Of a stretch of DNA of 42,638 nucleotides, positions 1-8,092 are shown in pieces (the first letter of the stretch is position 1; every line of letters starts with the position of its first letter). The DNA comes from an uncultured Kiritimatiellota bacterium (lineage in GTDB: Bacteria > Verrucomicrobiota > Kiritimatiellia > RFP12 > DVOR01): assembly GCA_944389945.1 (NCBI GenBank), contig CALXOF010000018.1:1-42638 (forward strand). Direction: 5' to 3'. A model generated the notes under the pieces. The model saw nothing but the letters and a program-made list of their open reading frames with translations. It searched no databases and was not told the origin of the DNA. Both the position numbers and the translations under genes were made by a program.

Positions 1-1
1 T

Positions 2-46
2 CTGAAAGGAAAGACCGCAAATGAAGCTTTTTCAGCTGCTGCCTAA
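2..46 (+). CDS. possible C-terminal end of an upstream gene (partial)
   Basis: An open frame enters from the left edge and ends at TAA (44-46), encoding LKGKTANEAFSAAA. The composition resembles a protein C-terminus, and the sequence after the stop turns into the non-coding repeat mosaic found at other gene ends here. It is too short to name, and it could be chance. Confidence 0.3.
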   Translation: MKGKTANEAFSAAA

Positions 47-494
47 AAAATTGTACGATTTCGCTTGCAATCTACCGCGCCCCGTCGTCCGGCTCCACGA
101 AGACACAAAGGAACGAAGTGCCTGGGCACTTCACCGTTCGGCCCTCCGGACCTCACTACCGTGCCCATTCCTTGCGTTTCTATGACTTCCTGTAACCTCA
201 ATCCTTTTCGCCTCCCCTCCCCAAAGCATGGCGTGCAAAGCCCGCCATGCTCTACAGGTCTCCGGGTCGCCTCCCTTAACCGTGGAAGGTTTGGCGCGTT
301 GCGCCTGCACGGTAATTTTCAATCATTCTGGCAGTCCTGCCGGCGGTAGCCGGCCCCAAATCTGCCCTAATCTGCGAAATCTGCGGTTCCAACACTGGCA
401 GTCCTTCTCTGTGTTCCTCTGTTTTCCTCTGTGCCCCTCTGTGTCTACAAAACTTCCCCGGACACTATTGGCCCCACCGCCGCCACCCCTATGC
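47..494. repeat. intergenic repeat mosaic upstream of the HAD/radical SAM gene
   Basis: No gene seen. In order it holds a copy of the long CTGGGCAC/GTGCCC hairpin element (about 95-176); a hairpin from GCATGGCG; a CCGTG..CACGG double-stem module (280-312); a CTGGCAGTCCTG module with a GCCGGC hairpin followed by nine-base AATCTGCGA repeats (327-414); a ten-base tandem repeat of CCTCTGTGTT type (about 408-443); and the block AACTTCCCCGGACA then TATTGG (449-468), which recurs at 14375. A long open frame running through this region is spurious. Confidence 0.75.
280..312 (-). repeat. TTCCACGG double-stem module, copy 1
   Basis: The outer arms CCGTG/CACGG enclose the inner hairpin GGCGC-gtt-GCGCC (293-305). 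The constant flank reads AAACCTTCCACGG on the minus strand. It belongs to a five-copy family whose inner arms differ but still pair. Confidence 0.7.
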
Positions 495-500
495 TACAAT
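492..500 (+). promoter_or_regulatory. extended -10 of the HAD/radical SAM gene
   Basis: TGCTACAAT (TG-C-TACAAT) ends 9 nt before the ATG at 510, which predicts a transcript start only a few bases before the start codon. The same arrangement precedes several other genes in the window. Confidence 0.5.
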
Positions 501-509
501 AATACCACC

Positions 510-2162
510 ATGCAACACGCCATCCTCTTCGATATCGACGGCACCCTCCTCCACGCCAAAGGCCTCGGCCGCCCCGCCTTCGCCGAAGCCTTCCAAATCG
601 CCTACGGCGCCACCATCGACGCCGACCGCATCTCCTTCATCGGCGCCACCGACACCGCCATTATCCGCGCCCTCGCCGCCGAGCATGGCCTCCCCTCCTC
701 CCCCGCCCAAGAAGAACGCTTCGCCATCGAGCTCACCAAACGCCTCGAGCCCCGCCTCGCCCAAGGCCCCATCCACGTCTACCCTGGTGCCCGCGAACTC
801 CTCCAAGCCCTCCGCGACCAAGGCATCCGCCTCGGCATCGCCACCGGCAACCTCCGCCCCACCGCCTGGGCCAAACTCATCCATGCCGGCCTCGCCGATC
901 TCTTCGACTTCGGCGCCTACGCCGACGACGCCCCCGACCGCGACGCCATCGCCGCCATCGCCTGCCGGCGCGCCAACGCCCTCGGCGCCACCCCCGCGCT
1001 CCTCATCGGCGACACCCTCCGCGACATCCAGGCCGCCCACGCCAACCGCCTCCCCTGCCTCGCCGTCACCGTCGCCGGCTGGCTCCCCCCGCAAGACCTC
1101 ACCGCCGCCGAAGCCACCCTCTCTTCTTACACCGACCTCCCCGCCGCCCTCCGCACCATCCACGCCCTCATCCCCCCGCCGCCTCTCCCCATTCGCGTCC
1201 TCGCCTGGGAGCTCACCCGCCGCTGCCCCATGGCCTGCAAACACTGCCGCGGCGCCGCCCGCGACACCGCCCCCGCCGGCGAACTCACCACCACTGAAGC
1301 CCTCCGCGTCATCGACACCCTCGCCGCCGCCTATCCGCCCCCCCGTCGCAAACCCCTCCTCATCCTCACCGGCGGCGAACCCATGTACCGCCCCGACCTC
1401 GAAACCCTCGTCCGCCACGCCACCGAGCGCGGCATCCCCACCGTCCTCGCCCCCTGCGGCCGCTTCGCCACCCCGGAGCGACTCCAGGCCCTCAAAGACG
1501 CCGGCCTCCGCGGCCTCTCCATCAGCATCGACGGCCCCGACGCTCCCACTCACGACGCCTTCCGCGGCATCCCCGGCGCCTTCCAAATCGCCCTCGACGC
1601 CCTCGCCGCCGCCCGCCAAGTCGGCCTCCCCTTCCAAATCAATCACACCGTCACCCGCGCCACCCTCCACACCCTCCGCCAAATGCGCGACCTCGCCAAA
1701 GCCCAAGGCGCCACCCGCATTGACTACTTCTTCCTCGTCCCCGTCGGCCGCGCCACCGCCATCGCCGACCAATGCCCCACCGACGCCCAAACCCTCACCG
1801 CCCTCGACCAAATCCTCGACCTCGACGCCGAAGCCATCCTCCCCATCCACGTCACCTGCGAACCCCGCATCCTCACCCGCCTCCAAGCCCGCCGCCAAAA
1901 CACCCCCTGCGCCCCCACCTGCCCCCACGCTCATCCCGGTGCACACCCCACCCAAAGCCGCTTCAACGGCTGCATGGCCGGCGCAGGATTCTGCTTCCTC
2001 TCCCACGACGGCCACCTCCAACCCTGCGGCTTCTACGACGCCGACTGCGGCGACATCCGCGCCCACAACTGCGACCTCCCCGCCACCTATCGCGCCAGCA
2101 CCCTCCTCAATTCCCTCCACGGCGGCCCCTCCTGCCTCGCCCGCGCCCGCTACAATAAATAA
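510..2162 (+). CDS. HAD-superfamily phosphatase fused to a radical SAM/SPASM-like enzyme
   Basis: A 550-residue two-domain protein. Residues 1-220 are a HAD hydrolase of the phosphoglycolate phosphatase type: nucleophile motif FDIDGT (D8, D10) and the late motif GDTLRD (D168). From about residue 228 a radical SAM domain begins, with C239-x3-C243-x2-C246 for the 4Fe-4S cluster and a LTGGEPMYRPDLE motif. The C-terminal 90 residues carry further cysteines (CAPTCPH, NGCMAGAGFC, QPCGFYDADC) like the SPASM/AhbD-type auxiliary cluster region. The ATG at 510 is chosen because the HAD fold starts there; an upstream in-frame extension is only repeat DNA. The substrate is unknown. AhbD/NirJ-like and peptide-modifying radical SAM proteins are the nearest families I recognise, and I know of no standard enzyme with this fusion. 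Confidence 0.85.
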   Translation: MQHAILFDIDGTLLHAKGLGRPAFAEAFQIAYGATIDADRISFIGATDTAIIRALAAEHGLPSSPAQEERFAIELTKRLEPRLAQGPIHVYPGARELLQALRDQGIRLGIATGNLRPTAWAKLIHAGLADLFDFGAYADDAPDRDAIAAIACRRANALGATPALLIGDTLRDIQAAHANRLPCLAVTVAGWLPPQDLTAAEATLSSYTDLPAALRTIHALIPPPPLPIRVLAWELTRRCPMACKHCRGAARDTAPAGELTTTEALRVIDTLAAAYPPPRRKPLLILTGGEPMYRPDLETLVRHATERGIPTVLAPCGRFATPERLQALKDAGLRGLSISIDGPDAPTHDAFRGIPGAFQIALDALAAARQVGLPFQINHTVTRATLHTLRQMRDLAKAQGATRIDYFFLVPVGRATAIADQCPTDAQTLTALDQILDLDAEAILPIHVTCEPRILTRLQARRQNTPCAPTCPHAHPGAHPTQSRFNGCMAGAGFCFLSHDGHLQPCGFYDADCGDIRAHNCDLPATYRASTLLNSLHGGPSCLARARYNK

Positions 2163-2496
2163 GGGCGCTTGGCGCTTGGTGAGACTCCACCCCACTCCTC
2201 GTCTTTCTCTAGAAAAGGTTACAAGGCGCGAAACGAAGGGCGCGACCAATGGACCCGAAACCGTTGCGCCTGTGTCGTTTCCCAAACTGGCAGTCCTGCG
2301 TGCGATAGCACACCCTGCCCAAATCTGCGGTTCCCAGACAGTCTCAGCCCACACGGTAGGACCACGAGAACGGCGCCCATCCGTCACCCGTAACTACGCG
2401 CTGTTTTCTGTTCACCCTTCTCAGAGACGCGCCAGTGCCCCCTGCGTTTCGTCACATCTTCGCAGAAAAGGGCACTTCCCAACTTTCAATCATTAA
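2163..2496. repeat. intergenic repeat mosaic between the fusion gene and tRNA-Leu
   Basis: No gene seen. It holds a degenerate copy of the GGCGCGAAACG / CGTTGCGCC structured element (about 2222-2280), a CTGGCAGTCCTG module whose hairpin arms are GCGTGC-gat-AGCAC instead of the usual GCCGGC (2285-2338), and heptamer-like TGTTTTCTGTTCACC repeats near 2400-2435. Confidence 0.6.
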
Positions 2497-2578
2497 TGGG
2501 CCCGGAGGGGGTCGAACCCTCACGCCGTGAAGCACAGGAACCTAAATCCTGCGTGTCTGCCAATTCCACCACGAGCCC
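2497..2578 (-). tRNA. tRNA-Leu (anticodon UAG)
   Basis: Read on the minus strand, the acceptor arm GGGCTCG pairs with CGGGCCC (one G-U). The D-arm GTGGAATTGGCAGACAC, anticodon stem-loop CAGGA-TTTAGGT-TCCTG, a class II variable arm and the T-arm GAGGG-TTCGACC-CCCTC are all present. Anticodon TAG reads CUA leucine codons. The discriminator is A; CCA is not encoded, unlike the three tRNAs near 33 kb. Confidence 0.95.
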
Positions 2579-2837
2579 GAATTGCCGCACAGTGTATCAT
2601 ATCCTGGGGTTTGCCGCAAAAGGGGCGCAGTACGCCTCCTCGCTGATTCGCTGATTGGAGGGCGCTGGTACGCCCCGGAGGACGGAAAACGGGGGCGCAG
2701 TGCCCAGCCCTTACGCGCTTCTTGTCATTTGGGAAATCCCCGCTGGTAAACAAAAAACTAACTTTTCTCTCACTTCCTAACAAAACGCTAACAGAAACCT
2801 GATACTCTTCGACGCGAATCCAAAGGAACAAACACCC
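2579..2837. repeat. short divergent intergenic region with repeat modules
   Basis: On the minus strand TATGATACACT (around 2591-2601) is a likely -10 for tRNA-Leu. Centre: GGGGCGC/GCGCCTC hairpin, GCTGATTC octamers, and GGGCGC-tggta-CGCCCC followed by GGAAAACGG. Right side: three CTAAC words, then TGATACT (about 2800-2808) and CAAAGGA before the transporter start. Confidence 0.5.
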
Positions 2838-4301
2838 ATGGACGACCGACAACTCTCCCTCGAAAGCCGACTGCTTCAGTTGCGCGACGAGATCAAAGCC
2901 CTTGAGAAGTCCGACGCCGATCCGGCGACGCTCAAGGCCACGCTCCGCAGGCTCTGCGATGAGCGCTCCCGCCTGGAAGATGAACTCATCAACCTGGTGG
3001 TCTCCCCCGACAATGACACCCGCGCCGGCGCACGAGACGGTTTGCGCGAAGGTCTGCTTGCCGCCGTCCAGGCGCTTGCCGAAACGATGCGACAGACTTC
3101 CGAGCGCAAAGCCGCCGAAGCAAAGCCCGCAAAACAGGAGGGTCTCCTGGCGCGGGCTTTTTCGTGGGTGACGCAGCGTTCCTGGGCCTCTTGGGGCACC
3201 TGCCTGCTGCTGGTCTACTTCCTCTTGGTGGCGATGTCCGCGCTGGGGACGGGCTTCGAGGGCCTCTTCGGCGGCCCCGACCGTGCAAAGGCCTTCTTCG
3301 AGACCTACGCGGGCAATCCCTTTGTGGGGTTGGTGGCCGGCCTGTTGGTGACGGCCATCATCCAGAGCAGCTCGGTGACGACCTCGGTCATCGTGGGTCT
3401 CTGCGTGGGCGGCCTGCCCATCACGGTGGCCATCCCGATGATCATGGGCGCGAACATCGGCACCTCGGTGACGAACACGTTGGTCTCGCTGGGCCACATC
3501 GGTCACCGCCGCGAGTTCCGCCGTGCCTTCGCCGCCGCCACGATCCACGACTTCTTCAACATCACGGCGGTCTGCCTCTTCCTGCCTACGGAGATGGCCT
3601 TCGGTTGGCTGGAGAAGCTCTCCGGGGCGATTTCGGGCGTGCTCTACGGCTCGGCCGGCTTCAACATGGACAGCATCAACTTCGTCGCCGCGGCCACAAA
3701 GCCCGTCGAGGGGCTGCTCCACAGCCTCTTCATGAAGATTCCCGGCACGATGACGGCCAACATCATCTACGTCATCTTCGGCCTAGTGGTGATTTTCGCG
3801 GCCATCCTCCTGCTGGGGCAGCTCCTGCGCCTCCTCTTCACGGGTCGCGCGGAACGCGTCTTCCGCACGGCGGTGGGCAAGAACCCCGTCGCGGCCATCG
3901 GTAGCGGCTTCGCCATCACCGCCCTGGTCCAGAGCAGCAGCACCACCACCTCGCTCATCGTGCCGCTGGCCGGCGCGGGCCTGATGAAGCTGAAGCAAGC
4001 CTTCCCCTTCACCCTCGGCGCGAACATCGGCACCTGCGTCACCGCCCTCCTGGCCGCGCTCGCCTTCACCGGCGACGGCGCGCAGTTCGGCCTGCAGATT
4101 GCCCTGGTGCACCTGCTCTTCAACACCTGCGGCGTCATCCTGATCTACGGCCTGCCGCCCCTGCGGCGCATCCCGCTGATCTGCGCCTCCTCGTTGGCGA
4201 AGCTGGCTGCGGACTGCCGCCCGATGGCGCTTGTCTACATCGTGGGCGTCTTCTTCCTCTTCCCCATCGTTTGCCTCTGCCTCTACTCTTGGCTGAAGTA
4301 A
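2838..4301 (+). CDS. Na+/phosphate cotransporter family protein (NptA/YjbB type)
   Basis: 487 residues. The first 100 are soluble, charged and helical (a likely coiled coil). A membrane domain follows with the duplicated Na/Pi-cotransporter signature: VTAIIQSSSVTTS at about 173-185 and ITALVQSSSTTTS at about 359-371. About nine hydrophobic segments are visible, ending LFPIVCLCLYSWLK. In this family the QSSS repeats form the phosphate and sodium site. The C-terminal PhoU-like domain of many bacterial members is absent; the N-terminal helical extension may replace it. ATG 2838 has CAAAGGA upstream. It is monocistronic with its own terminator. It probably imports or balances phosphate, though the direction cannot be read from sequence. 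Confidence 0.9.
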   Translation: MDDRQLSLESRLLQLRDEIKALEKSDADPATLKATLRRLCDERSRLEDELINLVVSPDNDTRAGARDGLREGLLAAVQALAETMRQTSERKAAEAKPAKQEGLLARAFSWVTQRSWASWGTCLLLVYFLLVAMSALGTGFEGLFGGPDRAKAFFETYAGNPFVGLVAGLLVTAIIQSSSVTTSVIVGLCVGGLPITVAIPMIMGANIGTSVTNTLVSLGHIGHRREFRRAFAAATIHDFFNITAVCLFLPTEMAFGWLEKLSGAISGVLYGSAGFNMDSINFVAAATKPVEGLLHSLFMKIPGTMTANIIYVIFGLVVIFAAILLLGQLLRLLFTGRAERVFRTAVGKNPVAAIGSGFAITALVQSSSTTTSLIVPLAGAGLMKLKQAFPFTLGANIGTCVTALLAALAFTGDGAQFGLQIALVHLLFNTCGVILIYGLPPLRRIPLICASSLAKLAADCRPMALVYIVGVFFLFPIVCLCLYSWLK

Positions 4302-4323
4302 GCGCACGCGCCATCCCACACAC

Positions 4324-4351
4324 GGCCGCCCCACCCCGGGCGGCCTTTTTT
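4324..4351 (+). terminator. rho-independent terminator after the Na/Pi gene
   Basis: GGCCGCCC pairs with GGGCGGCC across a short C-rich loop and is followed by TTTTTT, 22 bases after the stop. Confidence 0.9.
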
Positions 4352-4941
4352 GTTGTCCTCTAACACGCCCCCATCCCCAAGAGAATCCTCCATGAGACCA
4401 AGGCCCAAGCATTTCCCACCACCCGCAGGGCGTCAAACGCTACCTTATAGAATAAGGCCTCATGCGACCGACTCCTCTCCGTCAGTCGTCTCATACAAAC
4501 ACATACATTCAGTTGTCAAAGATCAAGCGTGGTTCCGTCATGACTGCACCACGCACCCTTGCCAAAGACCTGTCATTTGCCTCCCCTAAATCAACATCAA
4601 CCACACTCCCTATAGCAAGATACGCCACCTCCAAGACCTGTCATTTGGTACACCGCTCCCACGTTGCGCGGCTCGAAGCTTGGAGACTTGGACGCTTGGT
4701 TTTTGGGCGGGACTCTCTCCCACGCCCCATCCTATTTGCCCCATTGCCCCTATTCGTTCTACAACAAGGTGACAAGGCGCGAAACGGAGCGCGGCAGTCA
4801 CGGTCAACGACGGAACCGCACCACGACCAATGAAACCCGATGCGGTTCACACTCATAGTTACGTCTTTGCGGACTCCATTTTCCCCGAAACGCTTGATTT
4901 TTACTTGCTTACAAGGGTATAAAGTGTGATAAAGTAACACT
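4352..4941. other. 590-bp gene-free region holding a conserved element, then repeats and a promoter
   Basis: 4438-4655 is one copy of a 215-bp element repeated in inverse orientation near 14.1-14.3 kb (separate entry). 4674-4700 has AAGCTTGG-type octamers, and 4770-4850 is a degenerate copy of the GGCGCGAAACG structured element also seen at 2222. Close to the gene are TTGATT (4894), TATAAA (4918) and TGATAAAGT, a plausible promoter for the GH18 gene with a short leader. Confidence 0.6.
4438..4655 (+). repeat. 215-bp conserved intergenic element, copy A
   Basis: The order is TACCTTATAGAATAAGGC (palindromic), a variable 50-bp section, then about 85 bp at roughly 90% identity to copy B. The conserved part contains a GCGTGGT..ACCACGC stem around GTCATGAC, and two direct copies of AAGACCTGTCATTTG about 70 bp apart (4565 and 4633). 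There is no open frame. It is a candidate structured RNA or a small non-autonomous mobile element. Confidence 0.65.
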
Positions 4942-7644
4942 ATGAAGATGCGATTGATTGTTACCCTCTCCTGCCTCCTCTTGGCCTTCGCGACCCCCGC
5001 CGCGTCAAGCAAGGACGCCACCTACACCCTGAGCACCGCCGTCGTGGTGCGCGCACACCCCTGGCTCACCCGCGGCCTCGACCGCGAAAGCCTCATCGGC
5101 ATCCGCTTCTGGGGCGGCATCGATGGGCAGTTTGGCGGCCCGCTCCAACAGCCCATCACCTTCCGCTTCCAACTCACGAACTGCACGCGCGAACAGCTTG
5201 GGGAATTGCTCTTGTGGTATCTGCCTTACGATCCCGCGCCCTATAGTTGGCGCGAGGGGCTCGGACAAATGCCCGGCACAATCTCCGAAAGCTCAATCTC
5301 CGACAGCGAGTTCACCCTGACTTATACGCCTCGTCCCAACAGCGGCGACCAATGGATTTATCCCCGCACGGGAGGTCGCGTGGAGAGCGACTACATCTGG
5401 CTTACGGCGGCGATCGATCCGGCCATCTCCCGCGACGCCGAAATCCGCGTGAGCGTGGACAACTCTCAGATTCGCCTGCAGGATGGCACCTATGCGGTGG
5501 ACAACAACCTGCTCTCCGACGGCTCGGTGGCCCCGCACCGGGTCTATCCCTATAAGTATAGGAACAATGCCTACCTGCGGGCGCTCCGCTTCCACACTGG
5601 TTCGAATGTCTTCGCGGACAATGAGGCGGGGCGCCTGAACGGTCTCACGGACCTGATGCTTTCGTGCCTCTTGATCTCGTGCGACACGTCAAAACCCGAC
5701 GACCCTTTCTGGCTGAACCTCAACACCGAGAGCTACGGCAACGGACTGAAGAAGCTGACGGGCTATCGGGACGCCACCGACGAGACGGGGGCGCGGAAGT
5801 ACCCGCACCTGCGCGTCTTTGCCAGCATCAACACACAGGGGGTCTACACAATCGACGGGGAGAAGCGCACCTCGCTCGGGCACGCGGCGGGGGACAAGTA
5901 CCGTGCGCGGTTGGTAGAGGACCTCGTGGCGATGATGGAGGAATACGACCTGGATGGGCTGGACGTGGACTGGGAGTATCCCAACCGCTATATGCAGAAT
6001 GGTAACACCTATAACTCCACGGGAGAGTTCGAGCGCTACGGGTTGTTCCTGCGCGACCTCTCGGAGGCCTTCTTCAACCACGGGTGGGAGTTGGCCATGT
6101 GCACGAACCTGGGTTACAAGATGCCCGGGGGCGAAGTCATGGCCGTGCCCGACTTCATCAACTCGATGGCCTATGGGAGGCCGACCGGGCTGCACGCTTC
6201 CTATGCCGTCATGGTCTCCTCCGCGCTCCAGGGCGTGCTCCTGAGCCGCAACGTCCCCAAGCGGCGGATTTTGGTTGGTCAGGCGCCCTATGGCTATGAA
6301 TGGCAGAACCTCGCGTGGAGCGAGATTGTCAATTCCTTCCCCGGCGACAACGGCGGGCGCCGCAATTCCCGGCCCGTGACCGATTGGGACGTGGTGGTCG
6401 CGAACCTCGACCGCGACACCAGCATCGTCTACCGCACCAACTCGCAGACCAACACCTCCTACAACGGCCCCACCTCCCTGCGCGGCAAGTGCAACTACGC
6501 GCGGGAGAACGGCTATGGCGGCGTGATGAGTTGGGGCTACTACGATGACAGAGGCTCCGTCCTCTGGAACCACAGCGACTGGCTCTCCGCCGGGCGCAAC
6601 ATGGCGCAAGTGGTCTGGCCGCATGACTTCTGGCAAGCCCCCGAGCAGGCCAAGGACGGCTACTACCTGCTCGACAGCGAGGAGGATTGGTTCTGGTTCC
6701 AGGAGAACCCGGGCCACAACGTCCGTCTGGCGGGGGACATCACCTTCACGCACGACCCGCTCCCCATCCCCTCCTTCTCCCACACCCTCGACGGCAACGG
6801 CCACACGCTGACAATCCCCGAGGGCGTCTGGATTGTGACCTATGAGGACACCGCGCTCATCCGCGAGCTCACCGGCACCGTCCAGAACCTCAACATCGTC
6901 CTCAATGGCCGCATCGTCACCCGCAACGACCGCAAGAACGACTGGGAGTACGCGGACTGCAAGGCCGTCCCCGGGAACGGGCGCGCCGCCGTGCTCGCCG
7001 CCGCGCTCAGCGGGAACGGCGCCATCCGAAACGTGACCGTCAGCATCGGCGAGCACGGCGAGGTGCAGGGCGCCAAGCAGGCGGGCGGCATCGTCGCCAA
7101 CGCCTGGGCCGGCTCGGGAAGCGGCTCCACGATGGAGAACGTCCGCGTCGACATCGCCGGGTGGGTCCGCAACCTGGCCGACCCCTCCGGCAGCGGATGC
7201 GGCACGGCCGGCCTCATCCCCACCACTCAGACCACCGTGGGCGGCTTGGCCGCGTGGGTCGGCGGCCCCGGCACGAACACCGTGCGCGACTGCACCGTCA
7301 CCCTCCGCCCCACCGCCCGTCTGTCCAACGCGTCCGGCACGAACGATGCCGTGGCCGGGTGCGTGGGCCACTTCAACAACGCCAGCGACACCACGGTGGA
7401 GAATCTCCGCGTTTCCTGGCAGGGCGCCTCCATCACGAGTCAAGAGTCGCGCCTGTGGGCGAACTCGCCCTGGATCACCTCCTTCAACACGAATGACCCC
7501 GGCTCCACGGGCACCAAGTCCCTCTCCGGCTCCGTCTCCGTGCCGCGCGACCAAGAAAAGGCCTTCCGCGAGGCTTGGCCGAGCTACTGGCTGGAACACC
7601 TCGCGCCGCTGTGGTTCCCCGGCTATCGCTTCCGCCTCCGGTGA
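4942..7644 (+). CDS. secreted glycoside hydrolase family 18 protein
   Basis: 900 residues. A signal peptide covers residues 1-22 (hydrophobic core IVTLSCLLLAFATPA). A roughly 200-residue beta-rich N-terminal region precedes the GH18 barrel, whose catalytic motif DGLDVDWE spans residues 338-345 (E345 is the acid; D341 and D343 assist). The SMAYGRP and VMSWGYYDDRG segments are further barrel strands. The last 300 residues contain GLUG-like beta repeats (LTGTVQNLNIVLNG, NGAIRNVTVSIG), suggesting a parallel beta-helix for adhesion or display. GH18 enzymes cut chitin or the chitobiose core of N-glycans; the substrate is not readable here. No anchoring motif is seen at the C-terminus. It is monocistronic. 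Confidence 0.9.
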   Translation: MKMRLIVTLSCLLLAFATPAASSKDATYTLSTAVVVRAHPWLTRGLDRESLIGIRFWGGIDGQFGGPLQQPITFRFQLTNCTREQLGELLLWYLPYDPAPYSWREGLGQMPGTISESSISDSEFTLTYTPRPNSGDQWIYPRTGGRVESDYIWLTAAIDPAISRDAEIRVSVDNSQIRLQDGTYAVDNNLLSDGSVAPHRVYPYKYRNNAYLRALRFHTGSNVFADNEAGRLNGLTDLMLSCLLISCDTSKPDDPFWLNLNTESYGNGLKKLTGYRDATDETGARKYPHLRVFASINTQGVYTIDGEKRTSLGHAAGDKYRARLVEDLVAMMEEYDLDGLDVDWEYPNRYMQNGNTYNSTGEFERYGLFLRDLSEAFFNHGWELAMCTNLGYKMPGGEVMAVPDFINSMAYGRPTGLHASYAVMVSSALQGVLLSRNVPKRRILVGQAPYGYEWQNLAWSEIVNSFPGDNGGRRNSRPVTDWDVVVANLDRDTSIVYRTNSQTNTSYNGPTSLRGKCNYARENGYGGVMSWGYYDDRGSVLWNHSDWLSAGRNMAQVVWPHDFWQAPEQAKDGYYLLDSEEDWFWFQENPGHNVRLAGDITFTHDPLPIPSFSHTLDGNGHTLTIPEGVWIVTYEDTALIRELTGTVQNLNIVLNGRIVTRNDRKNDWEYADCKAVPGNGRAAVLAAALSGNGAIRNVTVSIGEHGEVQGAKQAGGIVANAWAGSGSGSTMENVRVDIAGWVRNLADPSGSGCGTAGLIPTTQTTVGGLAAWVGGPGTNTVRDCTVTLRPTARLSNASGTNDAVAGCVGHFNNASDTTVENLRVSWQGASITSQESRLWANSPWITSFNTNDPGSTGTKSLSGSVSVPRDQEKAFREAWPSYWLEHLAPLWFPGYRFRLR

Positions 7645-7666
7645 TTTTCCACGAAAACACGAAGGA

Positions 7667-7742
7667 GCGCAAGGGCCTGGGCACTTCACCGTTCGGCCCT
7701 TCGGGCCTCTCTACCGTGTCCATCCCTTGCGCTTCTGTATCT
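7667..7742 (+). repeat. long hairpin element, copy 2
   Basis: The outer arms GCGCAAGGG and CCCTTGCGC enclose the inner hairpin GGCCC-ttc-GGGCC. It is related to the elements at 95, 14024, 31042, 32791 and 33833. Confidence 0.75.
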
Positions 7743-7755
7743 CTTGATTAAGCCG

Positions 7756-7835
7756 CTCCTTGGCACGTCGCAGACGTGCCGGGGGTGCAGGGAGAACTTC
7801 TCCCTGCCGGGGCGTGGGGCAGCGCCCCACACCCC
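7756..7835 (+). repeat. GGCACGTC/GCAGGGAG triple-hairpin module, copy 1
   Basis: Three hairpins in a row as at 35305; the third loop is AGC here. Parts of the third hairpin recur alone near 30925 and 34917. Confidence 0.8.
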
Positions 7836-8077
7836 TCCAATCAGCTAATCAGCCAATCAGCTAATCAGCCAATTCCCTTTGTGTCCTTTGTGGTTCCCTT
7901 GTGCACTTTGTGGTAAAGATATTCTGGCAGTCCTGCCGGCGGTAGCCGGCCAAAAATCTGCTCTAATCTGCGAAATCTGCGGTTCCCTTCACACTGGCAG
8001 TCCTTTCCGTTCTCCGTTTTCCGTTCTCTGGGGCGGCACCGCCGCCCCTTCCAATCAGCTAATCAGCCAATCAGCTT

Positions 8078-8092
8078 TGGTATAATGCGCGC
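8078..8092 (+). promoter_or_regulatory. promoter placing the ABC-F transcript start at its ATG
   Basis: TGGTATAAT (extended -10, TATAAT at 8081-8086) ends 6 nt before the ATG at 8093, so transcription should begin at or next to the start codon. No ribosome binding site fits in between, which implies a leaderless mRNA. Confidence 0.6.

Larger units (their letters stand above)
7645..8092. repeat. intergenic repeat mosaic between GH18 and ABC-F genes
   Basis: No gene. In order: long hairpin element (7667-7742); a GGCACGTC-gc-GACGTGCC hairpin, a GCAGGGAGAA/TTCTCCCTGC hairpin and GTGGGGC-agc-GCCCCAC (about 7756-7835); eight-base AATCAGCT/AATCAGCC repeats (7838-7872); TTTGTGT repeats (7875-7915); CTGGCAGTCCTG with GCCGGC hairpin and AATCTGCGA nonamers (7924-8005); CGTTCTC heptamers (8008-8032); GGGGCGG-cac-CCGCCCC; and octamers again, ending in the TATAAT promoter. 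Confidence 0.8.

Noticed and set aside
228..509. In-frame N-terminal extension of the HAD/radical SAM gene
   Set aside because: It translates repeat modules; the HAD fold begins at the ATG at 510, directly after a promoter-like sequence.
489..2387. 632-residue open frame on the minus strand opposite the HAD/radical SAM gene
   Set aside because: It is Gly/Ala/Glu-rich low-complexity translation produced by the strong C bias at third codon positions of the real gene; the plus-strand frame has clear HAD and radical SAM motifs.
7838..7872. Short regular repeats that could be read as a CRISPR array
   Set aside because: The period is only 8 bases with no spacers, and no cas genes are present anywhere in the window. 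The other 7-10-base runs fail for the same reasons.
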